From Lepus europaeus (Eukaryota > Chordata > Mammalia > Lagomorpha > Leporidae), in the NCBI RefSeq assembly GCF_033115175.1, contig NC_084835.1:63346448-63410447 (forward strand): 64,000 bases of DNA. The letters are read 5' to 3'. A program made the position numbers and the translations under genes. This document shows, piece after piece, positions 22,241-33,089 of the stretch. The stretch's first letter is position 1. Each line of letters starts with the position of its first letter. The notes below the pieces were generated by a model that did no database searches, was not told where the DNA came from, and saw only the letters and a list, made by a program, of their open reading frames with translations.

Positions 22241-22565
22241 GATGGCTAATTTTATGCAACAACTTGGTCAGATCATGGCACCAGTTTTTGATCAAACATC
22301 AGTCTAGATGTTGTTGAGAAGGTATTGGTTTGGATATGATTAACACTTAAATCAATAGATCTGGGTAGACCAGATGACCCTCCATAACATGGGTGAGCCT
22401 TGTCCAATTGCTGAAGGCCTTAAGAGAAAAGACTGAGGTCTCCTGGAGGCCTTCAGATTCAAGCTGCAACATCTGCTCTCCCCTGGACACCAGCCTGCCA
22501 ACTGCCCTGCAGATCTCAGAACTGCCAGCCCCCACAATCATGAGTCAAACCCTTAAAATAAATAC
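22241..22565 (+). mobile_element. Unclassified old dispersed repeat (likely)
   Basis: Starts 'tgatggctaattttatgcaa', continues 'gattaacacttaaatcaata' and 'tgggtgagccttgtccaatt', and ends near 'catgagtcaaacccttaaa'. The pattern is familiar from an old mammal-wide interspersed repeat, but I cannot name the family. The 105-codon frame at 22,393-22,710 spans this and a (CA)n run and is not a gene. Confidence 0.4.
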
Positions 22566-22598
22566 AGGGAGACAGAATGAAATAGATGTATTGATTCG

Positions 22599-22620
22599 CA
22601 CACACACACACACACACACG
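22599..22620 (+). repeat. (CA)n microsatellite
   Basis: About ten CA units followed by a short GA run. Confidence 0.9.
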
Positions 22621-22674
22621 GAGAAGAGAGAGAGATTCTACCATGTTTTGGTACCAACAATGAAGCAGTTCTGG

Positions 22675-22877
22675 CAGGGGTGGGGAGCGTCCAGTCTGTG
22701 GGCCATATAAGGCCTTCAAAATCATTTTGTCTCGTCCCACCAAGAAAGCTGCAGGCAGGACTGAAATTCAATAAATTCTATTGCAGGCTGGCTTTTTAGC
22801 TGATAATTTTGTATGGCCCGTGAATGATGTTATAAATATCCAAGTGATCGTGGCAGAAATAAGGTTCCCCACCCATG
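22675..22877 (+). mobile_element. hAT-Charlie-type MITE
   Basis: Starts CAGGGGTGGGGAGC and ends GGTTCCCCACCCATG. These are the inverted terminal repeats typical of Charlie-type hAT elements. The interior ('gtgggccatataaggccttc', 'atcattttgtctcgtcccac') also fits. The 8-bp duplication is not preserved. Confidence 0.65.
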
Positions 22878-22975
22878 CTAGAGGAATCAAATCTTCCAGA
22901 TGAACTTTTTTCATTCACTTGGAGATTTTGGAGTTGATTTTCTAATTTGACTTGATTTAAAATTGCTAACAACTC

Positions 22976-23179
22976 GCTCAGCCCTCTGCCTCTCTGCTGA
23001 GCCGCCCACCTGGCCTGTTCAGGTGTACTCTCTCCATTCAACCATGTAACCCCGCTCTCCCCTAGTCCAAGCGACTGGGCACTCTCTCTCAGGTTCTGTC
23101 TGGAGAGGTGCCCATCTGTTCTTACGCATGTCCCTACCCTAATAAACCTTGCTATTTTTTTGCTTTCCACTAAAAAAAA
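22976..23179 (+). mobile_element. Retroposed 3' end of an LTR-like transcript, with poly(A) and 17-bp TSD
   Basis: A ~195-bp CT-rich segment ends with AATAAA at 23,141-23,146 and a poly(A) run from about 23,172, the normal spacing for a cleaved transcript. It is flanked by the perfect 17-bp direct repeat AAAATTGCTAACAACTC (22,959-22,975 and 23,180-23,196). The layout is that of an L1-mobilised, 5'-truncated cDNA. The base composition ('taccctaataaaccttgct') resembles the R-U5 end of an endogenous retrovirus LTR. The parent family is not identified. Confidence 0.75.
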
Positions 23180-23519
23180 AAAATTGCTAACAACTCTATT
23201 TCCAGTAGAGAAAAGAACATGAATGGCCCATGGCTTGAATGTAGCAATAGATACACAAAACAGTACCACTGAATACTCCTGATGACATCTGAGAACTTAC
23301 AAAAGGCAAGGTTCTGGGTGGCCATGTATTTGCTACTCAAGAATTCTTTGCCAAATTGATGAGTGTAGTGAGATTCCCTAGTTGCTCCAGCAGTGCTAGA
23401 TAAAGTGGGGAATGGAAAGATTCAGATAAGGGATTCAAATTCCCAACTCAAGCACCCACATAAATGATCTGGAAGTTTCTCTGTCCTGAAAAAAATGGTG
23501 ATCCCCTGAATCCTCAGAG

Positions 23520-24890
23520 CTGAAATTGCTGGAAACCAGACCCACAGTCTCACTCTGGGACTGGCTGAATTCTGGTGCAAATTGAATTCTCAAACTTACA
23601 GTGTCTGCTGTTCAAGGGAAGGCATTGATTGGAAGGAATGGGATTCTGAACATTGGCATGAGGATATATGGTGAGATCCTGACGAAGCTTGTGACACAAA
23701 ACCCCTAAGGTCTGAGGAGCCACCTTTGCCAATAGAAGCGGCCATTCCATCCGTCTATTTGATGAGATTAATCCTGCTTTGCTGGAAGAAGCTGCAACAG
23801 CCTTCCCTGAGGTAGCTGCATTGCAAGACACAATTAGTTAATCCTCCTCAGTACCTACCCCAAGCCTCTGTTTGCTTCTCAACTGGATTCAAGTTCCAGT
23901 AAGCTTCAAAAGGTGGGGTACAAAATGGGACCCATCCGTGGCTCAACAGGCTAATCCTCCGCCTAGCGGCACCGGCACACCGGGTTCTAGTCCAGGTCGG
24001 GGCGCCGGATTCTGTCTCGGTTGCCCCTCTTCCAGGCCAGCTCTCTGCTGTGGCCAGGGAGTGCAGTGGAGGCTGGCCCAAGTGCTTGGGCCCTACACCC
24101 CATGGGAGACCAGGATAAGCACCTGGCTCCTGCCTTCGGATCAGCGTGGTGCGCCGGCTGCAGTGCGCCGGCCGCAGCGGCCATTGGAGGGTGAACCAAC
24201 GGCAAAGAAAGACCTTTCTCTCTGTCTCTGTCTCTCTCACTGTCCACTCTGCCTGTCAAATAAAAAATTTTTTTTTTTAAATGAGACCCATGAGGAGGTG
24301 CACTATACTCCCAAAGAAACACAGTCTTTCCAATTCATATGGACAGAAATTTTGGGAATATGTGTGGATATGGATAGCAAGCATGTGGGACAATCGTGCA
24401 AGGAACCTAAATCTGGATCAGCTTAGTATGGGTCTATTAAGTTGAGATTCTGCATTTAAGGTTGCAGCTCTGGGGATTAGAAAGGGTTCTGCTTGGTTGG
24501 TGGTTTGCCTGAAACCTAAAGTGGAAGGAGGGCTGATCCTCCATAAAGTTGAAATGCCAGAACTGCATTGGTACACTATAGTGAAAGTTATCCAAAGCTA
24601 AGGGAGATCGGGATGTTAGAGTGGATTTACCATTTACTACCTGTTCATCCACTCAGGGAGGATTAAGAGGACACACCCTTCACTACGGCTATGAGACATA
24701 AATGTGTGGGGGATGAAGGGTGCCCCAGCATTTTTGAAAGGTTTTGTGATCGTTCTTCCTGGATGGTTAGAAATTATCGTGAGATCTGCCACCATTGAAT
24801 TGTAAAACCTAGATGCAATGGGGACAACTGTGTAGCAAGGTCTAAGAGGAGCACTTAATTGCTAGAGCCAAAGTGAGCATGTATGGAAGA
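23520..24890 (+). mobile_element. MaLR (MST/MLT1-type) internal segment, non-autonomous ERVL relative, split by CSINE2
   Basis: Pieces such as 'atgaggatatatggtgagat', 'gcattgcaagacacaattag', 'gaatatgtgtggatatggat', 'gagattctgcatttaaggtt' and 'gggatgttagagtggattta' match the usual gag-like internal region of MaLR elements, in order. The frame contains stops and the element lacks recognisable pol. It is an old, inactive retrotransposon internal part. The CSINE2 at 23,936-24,278 interrupts it. The left edge is uncertain. Confidence 0.7.
23936..24278 (+). mobile_element. CSINE2 in MaLR internal segment (first bases missing)
   Basis: It begins at 'cgtggctcaacaggctaatc', lacking the first ~9 head bases. 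Flanks 'aaatgggacccat' (23,923-23,935) and 'aaatgagacccat' (24,279-24,291) are the target-site duplication with one mismatch. Confidence 0.92.
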
Positions 24891-24897
24891 AAGAGAA

Positions 24898-24918
24898 TTT
24901 TTTTAATTTGAGAGGCCT

Positions 24919-24958
<40 letters not shown>

Positions 24959-24963
24959 TAACC

Positions 24964-24994
<31 letters not shown>

Positions 24995-25248
24995 TTCCAC
25001 CTGCCGATTCATTTACCAAATACACAGTGGCCAGGACTGTACCACGCCAAACCTAGGAGCCAAAAACTCAATTCAGGTCTGCCATGTGGGTGGCAGTGAG
25101 CCAACTTCTTGAGCTATAACTGTTGCATCACAGGGTCTGCAGTAGCAGGAAGCTGGAGTCAGGAGCTGGAACTGGGACTCAAATCCAGGCATTTTGATAT
25201 GGGATATAGGCATCTTAACTGACATCTTAACCTCTGGGCCAAACATTT
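24898..25248 (-). mobile_element. CSINE, minus strand, with two (GA)n blocks
   Basis: Antisense tail, two long GA runs (24,917-24,952 and 24,965-24,986), body 'cacctgccgattcatttacc' and head end 'gggccaaacatttacc'. Confidence 0.82.
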
Positions 25249-25249
25249 A

Positions 25250-26279
25250 CCTGAGCAACAATATTTAATGTATATTTAACTTTTGTTTTTTAATCATATA
25301 TCTATTAAAAATATAAAAGAAGATGTTTTGAAATTCTGAGGACTAAAACCAAACTCAAATTCAAGCATTGTTTGCCTCTCATAATCTGAGTGCTGTCACC
25401 ATTAGCAGATAACATTTTAGTAACTTCTAACTCTCCTTCCACTTCTTAGTGTTATTAGGGTTATTATTTTTGCTTTTGTGCTTCTTCTGGTAGTTATCTT
25501 TGTAATGACAAATCATAAGCGTAGAGTTTATTTTTGATCCCCTGGTTTGAATAGTAACTCTTAACTTAATTGAGCTTGTATCATTATTACCTAGCCATTT
25601 GAAAGACAGACAATGCTAAATTAAAGAATCCAAAGCCAATATTGCAGTAAGTATTTCTTTTTTAAAAAAAAGTTCTTATATGATGCATACCAGCTTGACA
25701 ATGAAGTCTTAATTTCATTTGCATAACTATTTTATGCATTGCCTAATATAAAATTCATAGACAAGAAGGCAGGCAAAAAATGAGTCATTCCAATATTAAA
25801 TGAACAATAAAATAATTTAACTGTTTTTTAAGCTATTTGTTTCATACTGAGAAAAAGTTAAGGCAACCTGAAAAATCCTAAAGGTGAATTTGATGCTGTA
25901 GTGTCAGCGTTAGTTAGCATTAACTACATGAAATGGTAATGACATCCAAACAGCTACTGGAAAGCTTTGTGTGCACGCCCTGCTCCTCAGATCTGCAAAC
26001 CAGATTGGTGAAAAGCAGCCTCTGCTCAGGATGGTGGTGTCTTTTCTTCCCCCAGGACACAAATGCCTCCAGCAGGTGGACATTGACTTTTCCCACATTC
26101 CCCTTTTTGACAAGATTTTAACACCTAAGACACAGAAAGAAATTGAATCTGACATGAGAATTCTGCTTCCCAACAGGCGGTCTGCTAACAGTCTTCAAAC
26201 TTTACTTGAGAAATTATTTAGAGGAAGATAAGCACCCAGGAGCAGTCATGTTTTGGTGGCTTATTACTGGGACGCTCAG
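25250..26279. other. Unassigned interval
   Basis: AT-rich from 25,250 to 25,900, then more balanced sequence to 26,279 that may belong with the coding-like segment that follows. No family recognised. Confidence 0.35.
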
Positions 26280-26525
26280 CTACAGTAATGTTTCTCTGAA
26301 TGGGATTTCTGGAGCAAAGGAGAAAAGGTTGCCGCCTTCTACGCTGTCCTCATCCTCCGCCTGCTCTGTGACATATTCCTGTTTGGCAGCCATGCTCTCT
26401 CTAATGATCTCATCTGCCCATTGCTCATTGTCATTTCTAATTTTAATCTTCCCAGCAAATTCTGCTCCAAAACCCACAAAGGTGCATGTGCTTCTTGAGT
26501 CAATGAAATCGTACAAAAACAAGAA
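26280..26525 (-). pseudogene. Unidentified coding-like segment, possible pseudogene fragment
   Basis: The minus-strand frame gives an 80-residue open reading with protein-like composition: a glycine/phenylalanine-rich start (TFVGFGAEFAGKIKI), then a charged helix-like part (NDNEQWADEIIRESMAAKQE) and an acidic stretch (EQAEDEDSVEGG). It is open upstream on the minus strand for more codons and stops at 26,280. I do not recognise the protein. The region below (25,900-26,280) has minus-strand frames in another phase, which would fit a frameshifted pseudogene. No poly(A)-type end is seen at the expected side, so processed origin is unproven. Confidence 0.35.
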
Positions 26526-26880
26526 AATCCTAATAAATTCTACTCCCCGTTCTTCTGACTTACCTGCCCTTGAGGACTTATTTGCAATAGCTTAATTTTT
26601 TTTTTTTTACTCAGACCTTCTCCACATATACATGAAGGGTATTTTTACTAGAATGAAAATATTACTTAGTATTTTACCTTTCTTATTTCAAAATTCATGG
26701 TGAATATTCAGCCAGGGTAACAGACATGGAACTAATGCTTGAAATAATTACTCAAGTCAGTCACCATTTCATTGAAGTATGTAAGCACAGAAGAGTATAC
26801 ATATTAATAACTTTTTATGAAGAAACATTTTTATCAAGAAATATCCTCATATAGACATTATCAAGATCAAAATATATACC
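26526..26880. other. Unassigned AT-rich interval
   Basis: Contains a T run at about 26,597-26,608. Nothing else recognised. Confidence 0.4.
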
Positions 26881-28086
26881 ATTATATTACATCTCAAAGG
26901 CCTAGATCATAGGTCACCTGCACCATCAACCTTCCCAATGTCATTAACATTTGGTGTCTTCCACCACACATCAGATTTGCAACTTTTTTGGCTGTATAGA
27001 CCTTTTGTGTGTTTGATTCTTTTCTTTTCTTTTTTTTTTTTTTTTTTTTTTTTTTGACAGGCAGAGTGGATAGTGAGAGAGAGAGACAGAGAGAAAGGTC
27101 TTCCTTTTTGCCGTTGGTTCACCCTCCAATGGCCGCTGCAGACGGCACATCACGCTGATCCGAAGGCAGGAGCCAGGTGCTTCTCCTGGTCTCCCTTGCG
27201 GGTGCAGGGCCCAAGTACTTGGGCCATCCTCCACTGCCTTCCCGGGCCACAGCAGAGAACTGGCCTGGAAGAGGGGCAACTGGGATAGAATCCGGCGCCC
27301 CAACTGGGACTAGAACACGGTGTGCCGGCGCTGCAAGGTGGAGGATTAGCCTGTTAAGCCACGGTGCCGGCCTGTGTGTTTGATTTTATTCAACATTGTG
27401 TCTATGAGATTCACCATGTAGAATGATATTTTTCACTAGTAAATAATGTTCTATTGTATGAATATAACATACCTTATTCATTCATTATGCTATTAATAGG
27501 AATTTGATTATTTCCAGCATGGGGCTGACACAAATAATGCTGCTTTGAATGGTCTTATTCACATATTTCTGGTGCATATACTAGTACATTTCTATTGAGC
27601 ATATATCTAGAAACAGAATTGCTCAATTCATAGAGTAGGTACATAGTCAGTTTCATAGATCTGTCAAACTATTTGCTAATGTATATAACAATTTATACTT
27701 CTGCCAACACCGTATAAGAAACCAGCAGCCACTTCACATCCTTACCAACACTAGTTATTGTCGATATTAGTTATTTCACTCTAGTTCCTCTGGTGAGCAT
27801 CTTATTTTGGCTTTATTTTCAATGATCCAAGCATCTTTTTATATGCTTATTTGCATTTTTATGTGATGCACCTGTTCATTCTTGTGAATTTTTTAATAAG
27901 ATTGTTCTTATTGGTTTTCCTCTATTCTTTTTATATCTGGAAAAAATCTTTTGTCGAATATATGTATTGCAGATATAGTTCCCTACTCTGGTTTACATTC
28001 TCATATTTTAATGCAAAAGTTTTTGAGTGTATTGAAATTAAATTCATCAGTATTTTCCTTTGTGGTTAGTGAATTGGTTCCTGTTT
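26881..28086 (-). mobile_element. Old LINE-1 3' region, minus strand, split by CSINE2
   Basis: Antisense L1 landmarks flank the SINE: 'aataatgctgctttgaatgg', 'tatatctagaaacagaattg', 'ttatacttctgccaacaccg', 'cttaccaacactagttattg' and 'attttaatgcaaaagttttt'. Inactive and diverged. Confidence 0.65.
27019..27372 (-). mobile_element. CSINE2, minus strand
   Basis: A perfect 13-bp target-site duplication TGTGTGTTTGATT lies at 27,006-27,018 and 27,373-27,385. Long T-rich antisense tail, intact body, head ending 'acggtgccggcc'. Confidence 0.95.
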
Positions 28087-28099
28087 AAGAAAGGATGCT

Positions 28100-28434
28100 G
28101 AGGCCGGCGCCGTGGCTCAACAGGCTAATCCTCCACCTTGCGGCGCCAGCACACCGGGTTCTAGTCCCGGTTGGGGCGCCGGATTCTATCCCAGTTGCCC
28201 CTCTTCCAGGCCAGCTTCCTGCTATGGCCCGGGAAGGCAGTGGAGGATGGCCCAAATACTTGGGCCCTGCACCCGCAAGGGAGACCAGGAGAAGCACCTG
28301 GCTCCTGGCTTCGGATCAGTGCGATGCACCGGCTGCAGCGGCCATTGGAGGGTGAACCAACGGCAAAAAGGAAGACCTTTCTCTCTGTCTCTCTCTCTCA
28401 CTGTCTACTCTGCCTGTCAAAAAAAAAAAAAAAA
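28100..28434 (+). mobile_element. CSINE2, full length, little diverged
   Basis: A perfect 13-bp target-site duplication AAGAAAGGATGCT lies at 28,087-28,099 and 28,435-28,447. Intact A-box and B-box-like segments, a pure poly(A) tail and a CpG-rich head suggest a relatively young insertion. Confidence 0.96.
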
Positions 28435-28484
28435 AAGAAAGGATGCTAATCTTCCAGAGGTGTCTTCTGGAGCATCTTCTCTTT

Positions 28485-28562
28485 AAATTTGTTAATCAGA
28501 TGTGCAGTCCAACTGGTATTACTATTTATATTTGATGACATAGAGGTCACAATTCATTTCTT
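28485..28562 (+). repeat. 78-bp direct repeat, left copy
   Basis: It matches 29,096-29,173 at 77 of 78 positions (G at 28,504 versus A at 29,115). It borders the truncated L1 on its left side. Confidence 0.95.
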
Positions 28563-29095
28563 AGCTCCTCTAATAATGACTCTGTCCTTTGTTCTAGACC
28601 CTGTCTAGCACACTTGGGCCTCATTCCTTTGTAATCATAACCTCTACTCTACCACAAATGGCTCTACTCCCAACCTGTGTGTACTGATGGTCCTCTTCCC
28701 CACTTAATGCTGTATAATTGTTCAAACCTGGTAAATGCCACTCTTAGGATCATTGGTTACTATCCTCACTCTGTCTTTTATGACCTTGTCTAAATATGAT
28801 CAGAGTCGGCAAACTTGGAAGGCTTCCATAGCCTTGGCAACTCATGACGACAGCCTAGGGTGGTTACTGGCGCCATAAACTAGAGTGTCAATTTGTTGGG
28901 TCAACAACAGGAGCCACTGTGCACTTGCTCCTCAATGTGGGATCTCTGTCCTTAATGTGCTGTACATTTTGATTTAATGCTATCACTGGTACTCAAACAG
29001 TATGTTTCACTTTGTGTTTCTGTGTGGGTGAAAACTGTTGAAATCTTTATACTAAATTGATCTTCTGTATATAAAGAGAATTGAAAATGAAAAAA
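28563..29095 (+). mobile_element. Rabbit-type L1 3' UTR, 5'-truncated, with poly(A)
   Basis: The right part (from about 28,800) is the standard rabbit L1 3' UTR ('aaggcttccatagccttggc', 'gtcaacaacaggagccactg', 'ctgtatataaagagaattga'), ending in a short A run at 29,091-29,098. The left part (about 28,690-28,800, 'taatgccactcttaggatca') shares sequence with 32,185-32,470 and is probably upstream 3' UTR. It is bounded by the 78-bp repeats. Confidence 0.8.
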
Positions 29096-29173
29096 AAATT
29101 TGTTAATCAGATGTACAGTCCAACTGGTATTACTATTTATATTTGATGACATAGAGGTCACAATTCATTTCTT
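29096..29173 (+). repeat. 78-bp direct repeat, right copy
   Basis: Second copy of 28,485-28,562, directly after the L1 poly(A). Confidence 0.95.
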
Positions 29174-29219
29174 TACTTGTGGATATCAAATTGATGTAAC
29201 TGTAAGGTTTTTTTGTTTT

Positions 29220-29400
29220 TGTTTTTGTTTTTGATTTGTAAACAACAGAGGTTTATCTAGCTCATGTTCTGGAGGCTGGGAAGTCCAAGATCGTGGTGAC
29301 TGACGAGGGCCTTCAGGCTGATCATGGCAGAGGGCATCATGTGGCAAGAGAGTGTCAGTGGCTCGCTCAGGCCTCTCTCCTTCTTCCTTTTTTCTTTTTT
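29220..29400 (-). mobile_element. MaLR (MST/MLT1-type) LTR fragment, minus strand
   Basis: 'cagaggtttatctagctcat' and 'ttctggaggctgggaagtcc', then 'aagatcgtggtgactg', look like the antisense of a MaLR LTR 3' region. Confidence 0.5.
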
Positions 29401-29429
29401 CTTTATCTCCCCTCCCCAAGAAACCTTTT

Positions 29430-29760
29430 GTTTAAGGAATAGAGACTTCATGCATTTCCTAAGTGCAATTTTAGGAGAACAGTGATTCTTCCCACCATAC
29501 CCACCCTCCCTCCCCCCCGACTCTCCCACCCCTCCTCCTCCTCCCTCTCACATCCCCAGTCCCATTCTCCACTAAGATCCATTTTCAATTAACTTTATAC
29601 ACAGAAGACCAACTCTATACTAAGTAAAGGGTTCAACAATTTTCACGGAAAAAAACAAAACAAAACAAACAAAAAATTGTTCCTCAACAGTGGAGACAAG
29701 GGCCTAATGTTAAGTTTTAAAAAGGTCATCCTCCCTTCCACAGTATTGCAGTGATACCTT
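29430..29760 (-). mobile_element. Rabbit-type L1 3' UTR, minus strand
   Basis: A C-rich block ('caccctccctccccccc', 'cctcctcctcctccctctc') followed by 'tcaattaactttatacacag' and 'ctatactaagtaaagggttc' is the reverse complement of the G-rich rabbit L1 3' UTR end. The right edge is uncertain. Confidence 0.65.
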
Positions 29761-31440
29761 TGTCATAACTTGAGACCCTGTGTGCACATCTGAGAGTCTC
29801 TTTCTGTACACCCCATTACCACCACCACGGATCTAGTGGTATATCCTCGTGCAGACGTCTCACCATTTTAAATACTGTAACATTGAAATGAGTGTTGATA
29901 TCTAGTAGTGTAAGACCTTAAATTTGCTTTAGTTCTCCAAGAAGCCCACTAGGAAGGGAGAGCTGCTTTGTTAGGTATCCAGCACTATGATGAAAAACAG
30001 ACAACAGAAAGGTAACCATGCCTGTTTTTGCTGAGCCATTTGAGAGTAAACTACTGACATAATAGACCTAAATACTTCAGAACATGCCTAAGAACCTCAA
30101 TGTAGTCATCAACTCAATAAGGTATAATATTTGTAGAATATTTTGATTTAACCTATCATATATTCCAACTCTGTCCAAAAAATACCCTTTACAGTATATG
30201 TATTTCCCAGCTTTGATGCTAGGACCTAATCTAGAATGGGATGGAGTTACATGCAGTTGTCCTGTCATCTCAGTCTCCGTGCATCCAAAGCGTTTCCACA
30301 GTGTTTTAAAGGCTCTTAGTCATTAATATTTTTGTCTGATGTTTTCTGGGGATATCACATTCAGATTATGAATTCTTCACTGGAATACCGAGGAAGCGAT
30401 GTGTTCTTAGAGCACCTTTATTTGTAATACCAATCTTGCTTACCTACTCACACTATCGTCCAGTTTCTCCTTAAATCACTTGTGCTTTTACTTCCCCTTT
30501 TCAATGAATAAGCAGTATATTTCAGATACTTTAAAATAAAGTAAATTTTGTGTTTCTAATCGAAGTTCTTTCCTAGATTTAGCGTGCATTGATAATTTCT
30601 GACTAATCAGATTTTTACAATGATGACTGTCCAGCATTCAAACAGGAGGATTTTTAATTTTTTTTCTACCTTTTCCTTCCTTCCCATTTAAGGGTTTAAC
30701 TGGCCCTGGATCACAAGTCCAGAACTAAAAATAACAATTTCATTTCAAGCCTTCTGTTCCATGGTATTACTGAGATTAGCACAGAGCTAGTCGCCAAGCC
30801 AGTGTGAGCTCACGATTCTCCATTACACTGTTTTCAGTATCATTTTTCAGTTTGTTTTAGGTATGATTCTTGGAAAGATCATTCCAGTGGATTTTAAACT
30901 TTTTGGCCCAATCTGACAGTTTTTGTCCCTTGAGGTTGCCCTTACAGCTATTCCTATTTGACTTGCTGTTTGATATTTTTTACTTTATTCCTCCATATCA
31001 TTTCATAATTACTGTTCAGTTAATTTGGCTTCCTGTTTCTCCATTTCCCTACATTTTAGGGTACAGTAAAGTGTTTATTTTGTCTCTTTTCCAATTCTTT
31101 ACTTGTTTTAGAAATTTCTAAAGGCTTTAAGAATACAAAAAAAATTTTCTGTTTATTTTAACAATCACAACTAAACATATTCTTCTCCATTTTATAAAAG
31201 ATAAACCCCATCAGGACAATCTACTTCCCCAAAGCCACTAAGATGAACTCCATAATACTTACAGCCTTGCTCTATTCCCAGCTGTAAGAAAGTTTATCTT
31301 AGGCCCCCTCTCCCCAGTTCCTGCAGGTTTTGACCCATCCAGACTTTTTTGGGGGAATTTAAGGCATTTAGCTTCAGTCCATCATTTAGTTTTCTTTGTT
31401 TGGAAAATTTATTGTGCACCATTGTATTCTTTCTTTTTTT
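29761..31440. other. Mostly unassigned; parts may be old L1
   Basis: Text at 30,850-31,130 is AT/T-rich and L1-like but too diverged for me to call. No gene-like frame above 100 codons, no SINE. Confidence 0.35.
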
Positions 31441-31458
31441 TAACTTTTTAAAAAAGAT

Positions 31459-31493
<35 letters not shown>

Positions 31494-31780
31494 TTTGAAA
31501 GGCAGGATTATAGAGAGGCAGATGCAGAGAGAGGGAGAGAGGTCTTCCATCTACTGGTTCACTCTGTAAATTGCCACAATGGCCAGAGCTGTGCTGCTCT
31601 GAAGCCAGGAGCCGGGAGTTTCCGCTGGGTCTCCCACACGGGTGTAGGGCCCCAAGGACTTGGGTCATCTTCGACTGCTTTCCTAGGCCAGAACAGAGAG
31701 CTGATTGGAAGTGGAACCGCCGGGACTCGAAGGAGCACCCATGTGGGATTCCAGCACTGCAGGCCACAGCACCAGCCCCC
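31441..31780 (-). mobile_element. CSINE, minus strand, with (ATTT)n tail
   Basis: Antisense tail expanded to about ten ATTT units (31,459-31,496), then a normal body, and a head ending 'cacagcaccagccccc'. Flanks 'cattgtattctttctt' / 'cattatgttctttctt' are the likely duplication. Confidence 0.9.
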
Positions 31781-32158
31781 ATTATGTTCTTTCTTCTTCA
31801 TAATTTCCTATCTTGAAAACTTCATTCTGCTTTGATTGTACTTGTTTAGTTATAATCACACTTGATTTGATCACATGCTTATGTAATTTGAGTAGAGTCT
31901 AAAATAGACATTTGCTAATCAAAAATCTTTTTTCTTGAAGAGATGAATTTCATCTTTGCTGTGTAATAGACTTTTAGATCTGTTCTCTTCTCAACCAGTG
32001 TTACTAATGAGAAGTCCGATACTAGTCTGTTTTCCCCTTCTGTGCAATATCTAACACGTTTTCATTTTCCTTGGAATTAGAGATTTCACCAGCATCTCTG
32101 TGTGTGTGTGTGTGTATTTCCTCTAATTCCAATGAGATGCATTGAATCCTTTCAATAT
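31781..32158. other. Unassigned AT-rich sequence
   Basis: Possibly old L1. Includes a short (GT)n at 32,099-32,113. No gene. Confidence 0.4.
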
Positions 32159-32184
32159 TTCACTCATTTTCCTGACATGTGTGT

Positions 32185-32470
32185 ATCAAAGGTCCTTTCC
32201 CCACTTAATGTTGTATTATTGTTCAGAATTTTTCTACAGTCAACCCCCCCCCCCACCTGTAAAAAGATGAGTGGCCTTTCTCCTGGTCTTGGTTGGGGTC
32301 AACTTTAAACCACGTCCATCAAACAATCTTCACAAGGGTCCAGAGACACCCCCACACACACACCCATTTCCTCTCCTCTATGAAATCCTCTCATTGCCTG
32401 GTTAATGCCACTCTTAGGACCATTGGTTGCAATTCTCACCTTGTCTTTTACACTACCGTGTCTGTTTAAG
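32185..32470 (+). mobile_element. L1 3' UTR-related fragment
   Basis: 'ccccacttaatgttgtatta' and 'taatgccactcttaggacca' match 28,690-28,800 in order, but an extra ~170 bases (with a C9 run) lie between the two matching parts. Confidence 0.5.
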
Positions 32471-32639
32471 TGTTTGCAGGAGTTGATAATGCAACAAACC
32501 AAGGCCTTCAGCAACCAGGTGGTCAACCAAATGCTGCTGCTGCTATAGGGATGTACTTGGCTCCCCACCCAGGAGACAGTGGCTTGAGACATCGCCCCAT
32601 GCCAACACAGAGAACCTTGTTGCCCCATTTCAGCAGGAA

Positions 32640-33085
32640 GTAGCTCTAAAGACAGATCATCATCCCGCTACCCCTCCTGGACTTTGGTGACTAATGTAAT
32701 CCCATGCAACTCCTGCTTTATGAAAAGCAAAAGGTGGGAGGGGCAATGTTAGTAAGATCTACACCCTGACACCATCTTAGGCTCTAGCTCCCACCACCAT
32801 TGTTGGAAGCTAGGTGACCACATGGCCAAACCACTGGTGTCAACCTCCACCCCTACCCTAATGGGATTCGCTGCTCCTACTTCCCTGCCCAGCCACCCAC
32901 CCCAGTAAAACTTGAAAAGGACCTATTCCTGAACACGTGGCTCTCTTTCTCTCTGTTTCCTGAGCTCTGTCTCTCTGTCTCTGGGATCTCTCTCTTGTGC
33001 TCTGCTTCTCCCTCTTTTCCTTCTTCACCCCTTCCCTCCGGCCTGTCGGGTTTCCCCCAATAAACTCTTTCCCTTAAAAAAATAT
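32640..33085 (+). mobile_element. Probable endogenous retrovirus LTR-like segment
   Basis: Moderately GC-rich sequence, then a CT-rich block ('tctctgtttcctgagctctg') and AATAAA at 33,059-33,064 just before an A run. This is the usual look of an LTR U3-R-U5. No primer-binding site or internal genes follow. I cannot name the family or fix the left edge. It could also be a retroposed transcript end, as at 22,976-23,179. Confidence 0.45.
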
Positions 33086-33089
33086 TTTG

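Noticed and set aside
22796-23269. 157-codon minus-strand frame
   Set aside because: It crosses a hAT MITE and the retroposed LTR-like fragment, so it cannot be one ancestral protein.
23872-24426. 184-codon plus-strand frame
   Set aside because: It spans a MaLR internal piece and a CSINE2. The fused reading is accidental.
32640-33085. Complete endogenous retrovirus
   Set aside because: No internal genes, primer-binding site or second LTR are found nearby. Only an LTR-like segment can be supported.
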